This document shows positions 45,586 through 56,053 of a stretch of 64,000 nucleotides of DNA, piece after piece. Source of the DNA: Entomortierella parvispora. Its lineage: Eukaryota > Mortierellomycota > Mortierellomycetes > Mortierellales > Mortierellaceae. Made by a program: the position numbers and the translations under genes. Position 1 is the stretch's first letter, and the number at the start of each line of letters is the position of its first letter. The notes beneath the pieces were generated by a model, which was given only the letters and a program-made list of their open reading frames with translations, was not told where the DNA came from and did not search any database. The stretch spans positions 434,001-498,000 of the forward strand of contig OY752140.1 in the NCBI GenBank assembly GCA_963573315.1, in the 5' to 3' direction.

Positions 45586-47626
45586 CTACACAACGGTAGC
45601 AGCAGGCTGCCCCAATGTAGACTGCTCTCTCTTCAATCTTTGCTCTTCCTCGTAGCGCTTCGATGGCTTAATTGGTAACGTCTCTATAGTTCCTCTCTTG
45701 GGGGCGAGGGGCAAGAAATTTGCCTGGGGTCGGTACGCGGATCCTTTTTGGATAGACCTATCCTTCACGGACTGGGGGATCCAATTGAAAGCGATGTACC
45801 GAAGCAGACGCTCCCAAAGAGTCTATCCAGGTCATCGGCAAGATATTAGTTCATTTTTTTAATCTCAACTTCTGAGATGCAGTCGATTGCTGACTAATAA
45901 TGGTGACGTTTCTTTACCTGACCATGCAAAAAGATAGCGTTGACCTTTGACGTCTTGAATTGTTCTTTTACGTTATCAAATCGCTGGTCCTTGAAATCCT
46001 CCAAAGCTTCTACAACAGATTCATACGAGAGTGATTTCAGATCGTAGAGGCAATTTGCAAGGATGACTGAATCTTGCATGGCACAGACAGCTCCTTGCCC
46101 AGCACTTGGAAGGAGCTAGAGTATCGAGAGAGCGAGAGCGAGAGAGAGAGAGAGAGAGAGAGAGAAATAAGGAGAGAGAAAGAAAGAAAGAAAGAAGGAA
46201 AGATCAGTTGCCAAGAAGTGGAAATGTCTGAGATACACATCCTAGAGGCTGTACCTTGTGAGCCGCGTCGCCGATCAAAACAGTACGGCCATGTGTCCAT
46301 GTCTCAAACAGCTTCTCCTCCCAAAAGACACGCGAGATGTTTTCCTTCGGGGTATGGTCAATGAGGTTTCCGAGAGTACCACATCCAGGAACACGAAAGT
46401 CCTTCACGTCATTGATCATTTCCCCGTGGGACTCTGAGCCCCATGTTGAGTTGCGGAATCTTGTTTTCTCTGCTTCATCTAGTGTCGCTATTTGGGAAAC
46501 CGCCACCCAACAGATCTTCTGTTCAGGCACGTTGAATTCTGCCCACTAATAAAAGCAGATTAGAAGCGTGTATACACGATCCATGAGTGGCGAAAGGCTG
46601 AAATACTTACCGTATAGTGAGTTCCTTTGCCAATAACTTGGGAGAAAATGCTATCTTCCCTTGCCACGATGGGGTACTTGACTGGATCCATAGGCTCTGT
46701 TGTCCCCAAAAGGCAAAAGAACCCCTTGTTCATATCCTCAGCGTCCGACTGTGGGAGAATGTTTTTTCGTTCCAACACCTTGTAGAGCGACTGCCGAGAA
46801 GAAAAGAGTGAGCACGAATAAAAGATAAAAAATGATAACAAAGGCCAGGCCAGATGCGAAGCTCCCCCTCACGCTTTTTTTACCTGACGAACTCCACTGT
46901 AGGCACCATCAGCTCCTACTAAAACATCGCCATGGTACGTGGTATTGTCGGCACATCTAATCATGACCCCATCTTTGTTCTGCTCCATCGAAAGAACTTT
47001 CTTGTTGAAGTGGATCTTTTCTTTCGGAACCTTGGACAAGAGCAAGTTGTAGAGCTTGGGGCGAGAAAAGAGCTGGTACTCATATCCGAGACTGCACCAT
47101 TTGCAACGAGTGAAAGGTAGAATTGTAAACATCAGTTCCCAATTGATGACAGCCTCATTTCAGGGATCGCACAGCCCCCTTACGCGTTCTCCCTGTCCGA
47201 ATTCGGAAGCGTGCAAATGACACTCATGTCGCCGTACATGATGGTCGACTCGGCATGGTTGCTCGGATGAGAAACTGCCAACAGCTCCTCATAGAGACCG
47301 ACTTGTTCAAATGCACAAAGGATGCTAGCGTTCAGGGACATGACGGATCCTGCACGGAAAAATTATTAATATCAGTCAGCGTGGATGCCATCCGTAGGAA
47401 ACGACACCAACTCACCAAGAGGCTTGACCTCCTTGGCTCGCTCGTAAATCTCATATGGAATTCCTGCTTTGTCAAGAAGGATGGCGAGAAACAGACCAGA
47501 TAGGCCTGCACCAACTATGATAACGTTTGGATTTTTCCCATCGCTCTTGGGAGGAAGTTGAGACGGGTACTTAACAGGAGTGTCGTCAAAGTCGTCAGCA
47601 GGCTTGCGTGCGCGATGAGGATTCAT
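45586..47626 (-). CDS. FAD-dependent monooxygenase, paralogue A (intact, most divergent)
   Basis: Seven exons (47416-47626, 47184-47349, 46884-47091, 46611-46790, 46255-46545, 45918-46115, 45586-45822) give 496 aa. PHBH-fold hallmarks are in order: Rossmann GAGLSG (39-44) with an acidic end in EIYERA, the DG motif VLVGADGAYSGVR (about 185-198) and the GD motif VLIGDAAHKLLPSAGQG (about 345). A family-specific C-terminal block GSAYRPQANFLPLAPKRG follows. Such enzymes hydroxylate small aromatic or terpenoid substrates using NAD(P)H and O2; the substrate here is unknown. Compared with B-F it has one extra intron after SGVRQ and its GD-region intron lies after AAHK, 11 nt downstream of the site used by the others. 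No signal peptide. Convergent with HAP5, 47 bp between stops. Confidence 0.85.
46131..46200 (+). repeat. GA-rich microsatellite in an intron of paralogue A
   Basis: A run of GA dinucleotides (about 46139-46165) followed by GAAA repeats, inside the intron 46116-46254. On the coding strand this forms a long polypyrimidine tract before or around the splice signals. Confidence 0.75.
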
Positions 47627-48184
47627 TGTGAATGGAGGGGAATGAGCAACTGCTAGGAATGAGGGAATGAAGAGAAATGAGATGAGGACGACAACGAGGG
47701 GTGGGGCGACGGACAACGAAGGACCAGTCCTCGCTTCTTACCCTTCTCTGTGTAATTTGAGTGGACACAGGAGAGCAAAAAAATAAGTTGCTGGTCGTAC
47801 AGCACAGCAGTGCTAATTGCCAATGGTCACGAGTGCAGAGGCTGCTGTGGAATTGAACCGAGTGTGAAGAAAGCGAATGGTAGTTCCAGTTGACTCAGGT
47901 GTGCAATAGTGCAATACAAGATGATGAATGCCGAGGTCGCTGCAGACACACACGCGACAGGGATCCGGTCACTACACCACGAGATGTGGACATCAGCTGT
48001 AAATGGCGCCACAGTTTTGTAGGCCAGTTTTTTTTTATTTCCTAGGCTTTGCATTTTGGAGGACTTGAAGATACATCCAAGATATAGCACGAATCATCCT
48101 GTGAGGACTACCAACGCGCCGCCTGGAGGACATTTAAGTAAAATCGCATCCAGTCACTATCGATCCACAACGCGAATGAACAAC
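47627..48184. other. Intergenic region between paralogues A and B
   Basis: It holds the leader and promoter of A, including the conserved motif at 47793. The part near B (about 48027-48150) has counterparts in the B-C gap (about 50521-50660), such as TTATTTCCTAGGCTTTG and GAGGACA...AAATCGCATCC. This shows that flanking DNA was duplicated with the genes. Confidence 0.6.
47793..47808 (-). promoter_or_regulatory. Conserved upstream element of the FMO array, copy at A
   Basis: On the + strand GGTCGTACAGCACAGC, 167 bp before the start of A. The same word recurs upstream of B, C and D at about 145-175 bp, followed toward the gene by an A-run and a GAGAGCAAA/GGACACA block. Probably a shared promoter or 5' leader element, function inferred. 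Confidence 0.5.
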
Positions 48185-50176
48185 CTAAACAGCCACCTCA
48201 GGCGATAAAATGTCAGAGGACATGTCTTCTGTCGTAATCTGACTTTTGAGAGCTTTTTCCTCCTGTTTCTTCTTTTGCTCCCTTGCGTACCGCACGGATG
48301 GCTTTTGAGAAAGAAGATCTATTTTGCCTCTTTTGGGGGCAGGGGGTAAAAAGGCGACCATCGGTCTGTAAGCGGCTCCCTTGCGAATCTCTTTTTGTTT
48401 CAGAGACTCTGGAATCCAGTTCAATAACACATGTCGAATGATCCGCTCTTTCATGGTCTAAAAGGAAGGCCATTTGTTTTCAGTTAGTACTACATGAATT
48501 TTGAGAACACACTCTCACTTCTCATTTCTGCATACCTGACCATAGAGAATGGTCGCATTCATCTTGCTCTTTCCGTACATCTCTGCAACGTGGTGGTAGC
48601 GCTGTTCTTTGTAGTCCAGGTACGCTGCGTGAATTGTATCTCTATCAAGCGACTCCAGATCATACAGGCAGTTTGCCAAGATGACAGCGTCCTGTAACGC
48701 ACAAACGGCCCCCTGTCCGGCACTTGGGAGCAGCTTGTGGGCGGCTATAGCCAATTGAACCAAAGGGAAACGTTATTATAGGTCGACCCACGCTATATAG
48801 TCATCGGAAACGCCAAGCCCTTGAATGTACTTTACCATCTCCAATGAGGACGGTTCGACCGTGAGACCAAGTTTCAAAGAGCTTCTCTTCAAGGAACACC
48901 CTGGAGATGTTGGCCTCTGGAGTGGCGTTGATTAAGTTTCCAAGAGTACCAGCTCCTGGGACTTTGAAGTCCTTCACCTGGTCGATGAACTCGGGGTTTG
49001 ATTCAGGTCCCCACTCCGAGTTGCGGAACTTGATCTTTTCAAATTCTGCAATTGACGCGATCTGAGAGACAACCACCCAACAGACGCGGTTCTCTGGCAT
49101 GTTGAACTCGGACCACTAGGTTGATACATAATAAAAGATTTAACAACAAATGGGGTTAGTCGATCTCGTTATTCAGAAGCGTTGTGTAAAGTAGAGTAGA
49201 GGCAAGGAGCAGAGGAAAAGCCTACGTTGAAACTTGTGCCACGACCAATGACCTGGCTGAAGGTTGAGGCCTGGTTCTTCAGAAAAGGGTATTGCTCAGG
49301 ATCCATTGGATCCGTGGTACCAACCATGGCCAAGAATCCTTTGCTCATCTCTGCCGCGTCTGATGCCGGGAGCAAGTTCTGCTGCTGCAGAGTCTGGTAT
49401 AGCCCTTTTCTTACTGCGCTGTGCGCGCCGTCAGCACCTACTAAGATATCGCCATGGTAGGTGGTCCCATCAGAGCAACGGATCATGACGCCTTCCTTGT
49501 TCTGAATCATGGACATGACCTTCTTGTTGTAGTGAATGTTTTCAGCGGGGACCTTGGACAAGAGCAATTCATAGAACTTCGGCCGAGGAAAATTGAAGTA
49601 TTCATATCCAATTCTAGGTAAGTATTGGAACAGACAATCAGTTTTGGGGCATTTTGATGAACAAAGAATTATCATGAAATCGTCGCTTGTTCAGAAAAAA
49701 GAGTCTTACTCGCCATCTCTGTCAATGTTGCCGAACGAGGCGCTGATCTCCATATTGTCGTACATGATCTCAACTTTTTCACCAGGGAATGAGATAGCTT
49801 TGAGTTCATCTAGGAGACCTGGGATTTGCTCTATTGCTGGAAGAATGTTACAATTCAAGGACATGATAGACCCTAATATCAAAGAAGATGAGCACTTTAG
49901 CCATCGAGTTTCTGCAGGAAAACTGGATCTCAAACAAAGTTGATATTTGCTTCCAGACATCTTACCAAGTGGCTTGACACTTGCAGCCCGCTCGTAGATC
50001 TCGTACGGAATCCCCGCTTTGTCAAGAAGGATAGCGAGAAAAAGGCCGCCGAGGCCTGCGCCAACAATGATAACATGAGGTGTTTTGCCATCACTCTTAG
50101 GGGGAAGTTGAGACGGGTATTTGATAGGAGTGTCATCAAACTCATCCACAGGCTTGCGGGCACGATGAGGATTCAT
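48185..50176 (-). CDS. FAD-dependent monooxygenase, paralogue B (intact)
   Basis: Six exons (49966-50176, 49710-49872, 49226-49613, 48836-49115, 48536-48744, 48185-48457) give 507 aa. Key motifs: GAGLGG at 39-44, LVGADGAHSAVRK near 184, and GDAAHKLLPSAGQGAVCALQDA near 346, the last rebuilt across the intron 48745-48835. The exon set lacks the intron A has after the DG motif. A stretch of about 180 bp (about 48715-48891, exon 5 edge, intron and exon 4 edge) is almost identical to C, intron included, which points to recent duplication or gene conversion. Confidence 0.85.
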
Positions 50177-50714
50177 TATGAATGGAGAGGATTAGCTAAT
50201 GTGAGGAATGAGAGAATGAAGAGAAATGAGATGAAGGGGACGACAAGAGGCTTTTTCTTCTCTGTGCACTGGCTTTGGGTGGACACAAGTGAGCAAAAAA
50301 AAAAAAAAAAAAAGGCAATGGTCGTACAGCACAGCGGTGCTCATTAGCAGGCCGACAAAACTGGCACCGAGTGTTGCAGTGATTGATCTCTGTATTCAGC
50401 ATCTCGGAGGTGCTGCACACTGAGTCAACTGGAAGATGACGGCCTCTTTGAGCAAGCGCGTTGCCATCTGCCCTATTCACCTAGTTCAATTCCACAGTAG
50501 CATCTGTGCCCATGAATTCCCACAGTTTTTTTATTTCCTAGGCTTTGGATTTGAAAGAGCTTCAAAGTATCTCCGGAATGCGGCACTTTACATCCCGTTC
50601 ATGGCTACCAACACGCCGCTTTGAGGACAGATAAACAAATCGCATCCGGTCCCACCAACCTACATTCATTTTTCATCTTGGAACCATGGTAATCTTTGGC
50701 ACACGATGAATCAT
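50177..50714. other. Intergenic region between paralogues B and C
   Basis: It carries the B leader with the conserved element at 50320-50335 and an A-run at 50296-50313. The distal part resembles the A-B gap. No gene seen. Confidence 0.5.
50320..50335 (-). promoter_or_regulatory. Conserved upstream element of the FMO array, copy at B
   Basis: GGTCGTACAGCACAGC on the + strand, identical to the copy at A, 144 bp before the B start. Confidence 0.5.
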
Positions 50715-52754
50715 CTAAATAGCCTCCACAGGGGATGCAATGTCTGCGGACGTATCTTCTGTCGCAGTCTGACTTTTGAGAGCCTCTTCCTCCTGTTTCT
50801 CTTTCTGCTCTCTGGTGTACCGCGCTGATGGCTTCTGAGGAAGAAGATCAATTTTGCCTCTTTTGGGGGTAGGGGGCAAAAAGGCGACCATCGGTCTGTA
50901 AGCGGCTCCCCTGCGAATCTCTTTTTGCTTGAGAGACTCTGGAAACCATTTCAATAAGACATGTCGAATGACCCGCTCTGTCATGGTCTAGAAGGAGGAC
51001 CATTCGTTTTCAGTTAGTTCTACATGAATTTTGAGATGTCATTTCCAATAGCCCAACTCCGCCAAGTGTACTCTCACTCCTCATTTCTTCATACCTGACC
51101 ATAGAGAATGGTTGCATTCATTCGGCTCTTTGCATTCATCTCTGCAACGTGGTGGTAGCGCTGTTCTTTGTAGTCTAGGAAAGCTGCGTGAATTGTGTCT
51201 CCATCAAGCTACTCCAGATCATACAGGCAGTTTGCCAAGATGACAGCGTCCTGTAACGCACAAACGGCCCCCTGTCCGGCACTTGGGAGCAGCTTGTGGG
51301 CGGCTATAACCAATTGAACCAAAGGGAAACGTTATTATAGGTCGACCCACGCTATATAGTCATCGGAAACGCCAAGCCCTTGAATGTACTTTACCATCTC
51401 CAATGAGGACGGTTCGACCGTGAGACCAAGTTTCAAAGAGCTTCTCTTCAAGCAAAACCTTGCACATGCTGGCCTCAGGGGTGGCTTTGATCAAGTTCCC
51501 AATAGTGTCAGCTCCTGGGACTCTGAAGTCCTTGACCTGGTCAATGAACTCGGGGTTTGATTCAGGTCCCCACTCCGAGTTGTGGAACTTGATCTTTTCA
51601 AATTCTGCAATTGATGCAATCTGGGAGATGACCACCCAGCACACACGGTTCTCCGGCATGTTGAACTCGGCCCACTGAGTCGATGAAAATAAAAGAGTAA
51701 ACAATAAGAGGCAACGTCTTTCTTGTCCTTTAGTAGTGTCCGGCGAGTAGAGAGCAGAGCTGTAGAGGAAAACTTACATTAAAACTTGTGCCACGACCAA
51801 TGACCTGGCTGAAAGTTGAGGCCTGGTTCTTCAGAAATGCAGAAATGGATATTGCTCAGGATCCATTGGATCCGTGGTACCAACCATGGCCAAGAATCCT
51901 TTGCTCATCTCTGTCGCGTCTGATGCCGGGAGCAAGTTCTGCTGTTGCAGAGTCTGGTATAGATCTTTTCTTACAGCACTGTGCGCGCCGTCAGCGCCCA
52001 CCAAGATATCGCCATGGTAAGTGGTTCCATCGGCACAACAGATCATGACTCCCTCCTTGTTCTGCATCATGGACATGACTTTCTTGTTGTAATGGATCTT
52101 CTCAGCAGGGACCCTGGACAGGAGCAATTGATAGAACTTTGGTCGAGGGAAATTGAGGAACTCATATCCAATTCTATGCAAATACCACAACAAACAACCA
52201 GTCAGTCTTAAGTTCTTTTGCTGAATGAAGAGTTGTCATGACATTGTCGCTTGTTCAAAAAAAAAAAAAAAAAAAGGGAGCCTTACTCGCCGTCTTTGTC
52301 GATGCTGCCGAACGAGGCGCTGATCTCCATATCGTCGTACATGATCTCAGCCTTTTCACCAGGGAATGAGATAGCTTTGAGTTCGTCTAGAAGACCTGGG
52401 ATTTGCTCTATTGCTGGAAGAATGTTGCAGTTCAACGACATGATGGACCCTAATATCGGACCAAAGAAAAAGAGCTCTTTAAATATCGAGTTTTGTGGGA
52501 GAATGGGACCTCCATAGTTGACTCTCACTTCTGGACATCATACCAAGGGGTTTGACGGTCGCAGCTCGCTCATAGATCTCGTATGGGATCCCGGCTTTGT
52601 CAAGAAGGATGGCGAGAAAAAGACCACCGAGGCCTGCACCAACAATGATGACATGGGGAGCTTTGCCATCGCTCTTTGGGGGAAGTTGAGACGGGTACTT
52701 GATAGGGTTGTCATCAAACTCGTCCACAGGCTTGCGGGCACGATGAGGATTCAT
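50715..52754 (-). pseudogene. FAD-dependent monooxygenase, paralogue C (two disabling lesions)
   Basis: The six-exon plan of B is preserved (52544-52754, 52287-52449, exon 3 from 52173, exon 4 ending near 51676, exons 5 and 6 down to 50715), with GAGLGG and LVGADGAHSAVRK readable. Lesion 1: an 8-bp tandem duplication (CAGAAATG at 51832-51839 and 51840-51847) shifts the frame within PEQYPFL, giving a stop two codons later. Lesion 2: a TAG stop (+ strand CTA, 51209-51211) replaces the Ser codon of LESLDRD. Substitutions at sites conserved in the others (RNSEW to HNSEW, RVFLEEK to KVLLEEK) fit relaxed selection. A transcript might still yield a truncated N-terminal half, but catalysis is unlikely. 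Confidence 0.85.
51832..51847. repeat. 8-bp tandem duplication disrupting paralogue C
   Basis: Two adjacent copies of CAGAAATG where paralogues B and D have one. The unit cannot be rotated, because flanking bases do not extend it. The shift truncates the protein after about 240 residues. Confidence 0.85.
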
Positions 52755-53365
52755 TTTGAATGGAGGGGAATGAGCAACTGTTAGGAATGAGGGAATGAGA
52801 AATGAGATGAGCACGACGACAAAACGCGGGGTGACGGACAACTGACGACCAGTCTTTGCTTTTTTCTTTTCTTTCTGCAATTGCTTTTGATGGACACAAA
52901 GAGAGCAAAAAAAGAAAAAAAAGATTGGTCGCACAGCACAGCAGCACACCTGGTAGTCTAAAGAAAGCATTGAGCTTCCCAATCGAGGAACAGGTGGAAA
53001 AGAGCAAGCGCCTTTTCGTTCTCTGTTGCGAAAGCGACCAGTAGCTTCGCAACGTGCCGGCTAATGAATGCAGGAATCACAGCGAAAGGAAACTCGGCAC
53101 GAGCGTAGTCAGTGCACTACCAGTTTCAGAGATAACATGTTGTCGACTGTCTTCTGCTTTGTTCGACATTCGACATCCCGTACTTAATATTCAGAATATT
53201 CAGTAGACTAATTCTTAGAATTTTACCTTTTCACCAGCAGTAGACAGTACGGAGAGAAAGGAACGATATTGCTTCGTTGGTGGTCGAGACATGTTGAATG
53301 GGTCGTTACAAGAGGCTGGAGGTACCATTTATTAACAAATCATGTTTACCTAGTCAAGCTTGTGC
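52755..53365. other. Intergenic region between paralogue C and the WD40 fragment
   Basis: Contains the C leader with the conserved element at 52927-52942. Beyond about 53060 I see no counterpart to the other gaps and no gene. An AT-rich stretch lies near 53175-53225. Confidence 0.45.
52927..52942 (-). promoter_or_regulatory. Conserved upstream element of the FMO array, copy at C
   Basis: GGTCGCACAGCACAGC on the + strand, one base from the A/B copies, 173 bp before the C start. Retained although the gene is broken. Confidence 0.45.
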
Positions 53366-55430
53366 TCAAAGTGCAACCGGAGTATTCACAGCCCCACGCT
53401 GTTCTAACAGCTGAATATTGGTCTTACTCAAGGACTGGGCATCTTGGAAGGAAGTCCCTGACAAAACAAGCTGACCTTGGGACGAACTCCAGACAAGCTG
53501 CACACGATCTCTGGCCTCGGTATCAGCGATCAGCTGCCATTTCTGAACTGAATAGTCGCCATTGCCGGTGAAGAAATAGATCCCATCCAAAGCCCACACA
53601 AAACTTCTAACAGATTCGTGTATATCCTTCATGACAGTCAAACACTGGCCGGTTATCACATCCCACATCCACAGAGTTTGGTCGGGACTATACGAGGCGA
53701 ATCGCCGACTATCGGGTGTGAACTCCACGCCCCAAACCACCTCGGTGTGACCGATTAAGATCAGACCTGGTTCGCCAGTTTGTGCATCCCAGAGTCGAAT
53801 GACCCTGTTCCTACAGCCCGCGGCAATGTGGAGGCCGTTTGGAGAATAAACTACCGTCAATGCTTCACTGTCTTGTCCTTTCAAGTTGAAAATAGATGCA
53901 CCAGATTGTGTGCCCCACACCTGAACAGTGTTGTCCTCACCTCCCGATGCGATTTGCAGGTCGTCAGATGAGTAGGCAATGCTCTTGATCGGTGCAGTAT
54001 GGCCCTTGTAGTGCACCGGTTTGCACGTCCCATAGTCGTACAGTCCGACTCCTCGAAAAAACCAAGGCAGTCACCCAAGACCTGTGGCCAGTTAAAAGAT
54101 GTCCCTCTTTGCCAGAATGTGCATTCCATAGTCGCACAACCTCATCTGTACTGCCTGCGGCGATCCAATGACCGCAGGGTGAATACGCCAGACTCATAAT
54201 CATACCCTTGTGACCGCTCAGGATTGGCCCGGCCATTCCTGTTCCTGCATCCCACAGTCGAACAGTGCTGTCCCAGCTGCCCGAGGCGATCTGCTCGCCA
54301 CTTGGCGAATAAATGACCTGTCGAACTTGATTGGTATGGCCTGACAATACTGGTCCAGGCGCACCAGTTTGCGCATCCCAAAGGCGGACAGTGTTATCTT
54401 CGCCTCCCGACGCGATCTGATATCCATTAGGCGAGCTTGCCACTTTCCAAACTGTGTTTGTATGACCTCTGGAAATAGCCACCCCAGTGTGCGCATCCCA
54501 CAGTCGTACTTTGTTATCTCCACTTCCAGAGGCGATCCTCAGGCCATCCGGAGAATAAGCTACACAGGCAACAGGACCTCTGTGACCGCTCAGAACAGGG
54601 CCTTCTGCACCGGTCTCTGAGTCCCACAGCCGAACAGTCCAATCTAAACTTCCCGAAATGATCTGGCGGCCTTCGATGGAATAGACCACACGGGTAACCT
54701 GACCGTTGTGGCCTCTCAAGATGTGGCGAAGTTCACCGCTCTGCACATTCCAAAGTCGTATTGTCCCTTGCGAATCACCGGAGGCAATATGATGGCCACT
54801 AGGAGAGTAGGCCACACTCGAAACCTTACTGTCATGGCCATTCAGGACAATACTGGGCTCTCCTGTCCTGGTATTCCACAACCGAACTGTCTTGTCGCGA
54901 CTGCAGGAGACAATCTGTTCGCCATCTGGTGAAAACGCAGCCCCTGATACCAATTCGCAGTGGCCTTTAAAGACAAGCCCAGGCGAGCCGGTGTGAACAT
55001 CCCAGAGTCGAACGGTCATGTCATCACTAGCTGTGGCAATCCATTGGCCACATGGAGAAAATACCAAGCTTGTCACTAAGGCATCGTAGACAATCGACAT
55101 GGACTTGGCTGTGCCAGACTGCGCGTCCCACAGGCATACAGGTTTTTTTATACCATACGAGGCAATTTTCTGACTGCATGGCGAATAGGCTAAACCATCG
55201 GCACTGCCGGGATATTCGGTCACAGTAAAAATCTTGTCCCAGGTCGAAGTGTCATACACACTGAAGGTGCCGCCACCCTGGCTAACGGCAAGTCTGGCGA
55301 TGGGTGAATCCTTGACGACAGGTGAATAGACACAGCAGGCCACGCGGCTATTTGCCGTTAAATACGGCCATTCTCCAAAGTCAGCTCCTTGCATTTGTGC
55401 ATGACTCAAATTCGCCTGTCGCAGCCTGAT
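53366..55430 (-). pseudogene. 5'-truncated pentapeptide/WD40-repeat gene, frameshifted
   Basis: Reading from an upstream in-frame TAA (55431-55433), the frame opens LRQANLSHAQMQGADFGEW, the end of a pentapeptide-repeat stretch (A/N-L-x-x-A), without a plausible start. At least ten WD40 units follow (e.g. GHDSKVSSVAYSPSGHHIAS, TIRLWNVQSGE). Near 54060 one unit lacks about a dozen residues (VTALVF joins SRTVRLWD). At about 54000-54016 the frame shifts, and WD units resume in another frame to a stop at 53366. Large fungal NACHT-pentapeptide-WD40 proteins end this way, so this is probably their C-terminal remnant; the NACHT part is absent here. It interrupts the monooxygenase array between C and D. 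Confidence 0.7.
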
Positions 55431-56053
55431 TTAAATGTCTGGGGCATGGGGCATGGCACCTCGAGTGTACTCGCGTCGTTTTCCCTGATGCATCGAGTTT
55501 GTCCTTAACACAGTCCAGGATTGGCAGCATTGGCAAGCGTGCCATCGTCGTCATAGTACTGATATCATCGACCGTTTGGGAGATGAAGAGGTTCTGTCCA
55601 GTGAAACCATGTCTGGGTCAAAATGGCAGTGTCGAAAGGACAATCGGGAAAGATATGTGGGGTGATCAAGTGCTGCATTTGTGCGCGCGCAAGTTAGGAA
55701 AGGCAAGATAATGAACAACATCGATCCTGAACAAAGGCGGAAGCTGTGAACGAAAGCACGACAGGACAAGAATACAGCGACCAAGAAAGAAAGAAGGGCA
55801 AAGAGGGGAGAGGTGAGATAAGGTCGTATGAAGCTTGGGGAGCGTACGTGGGTGAATTGGGCAACATCTTGCTTGATGGCATTGATCGTTGTGAAAGCAT
55901 GTAAAATGCGAAAGATGCATGCATTGTGCCAGGTGATGCATCATTGCATGTGGATGCGATCAACTCACAAGCCACAAGCGTGAAATTTTGCGCCACCAAA
56001 ATTCCACGTTTATTTTTTCAAAGGTGGCGAACTGAACAATCGACACGGACCAT
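55431..56053. other. Intergenic region, no gene seen
   Basis: Lies between the WD40 fragment and paralogue D. I could not trace the missing upstream part of the WD40 gene in it. Short open frames are unconvincing. Confidence 0.45.
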
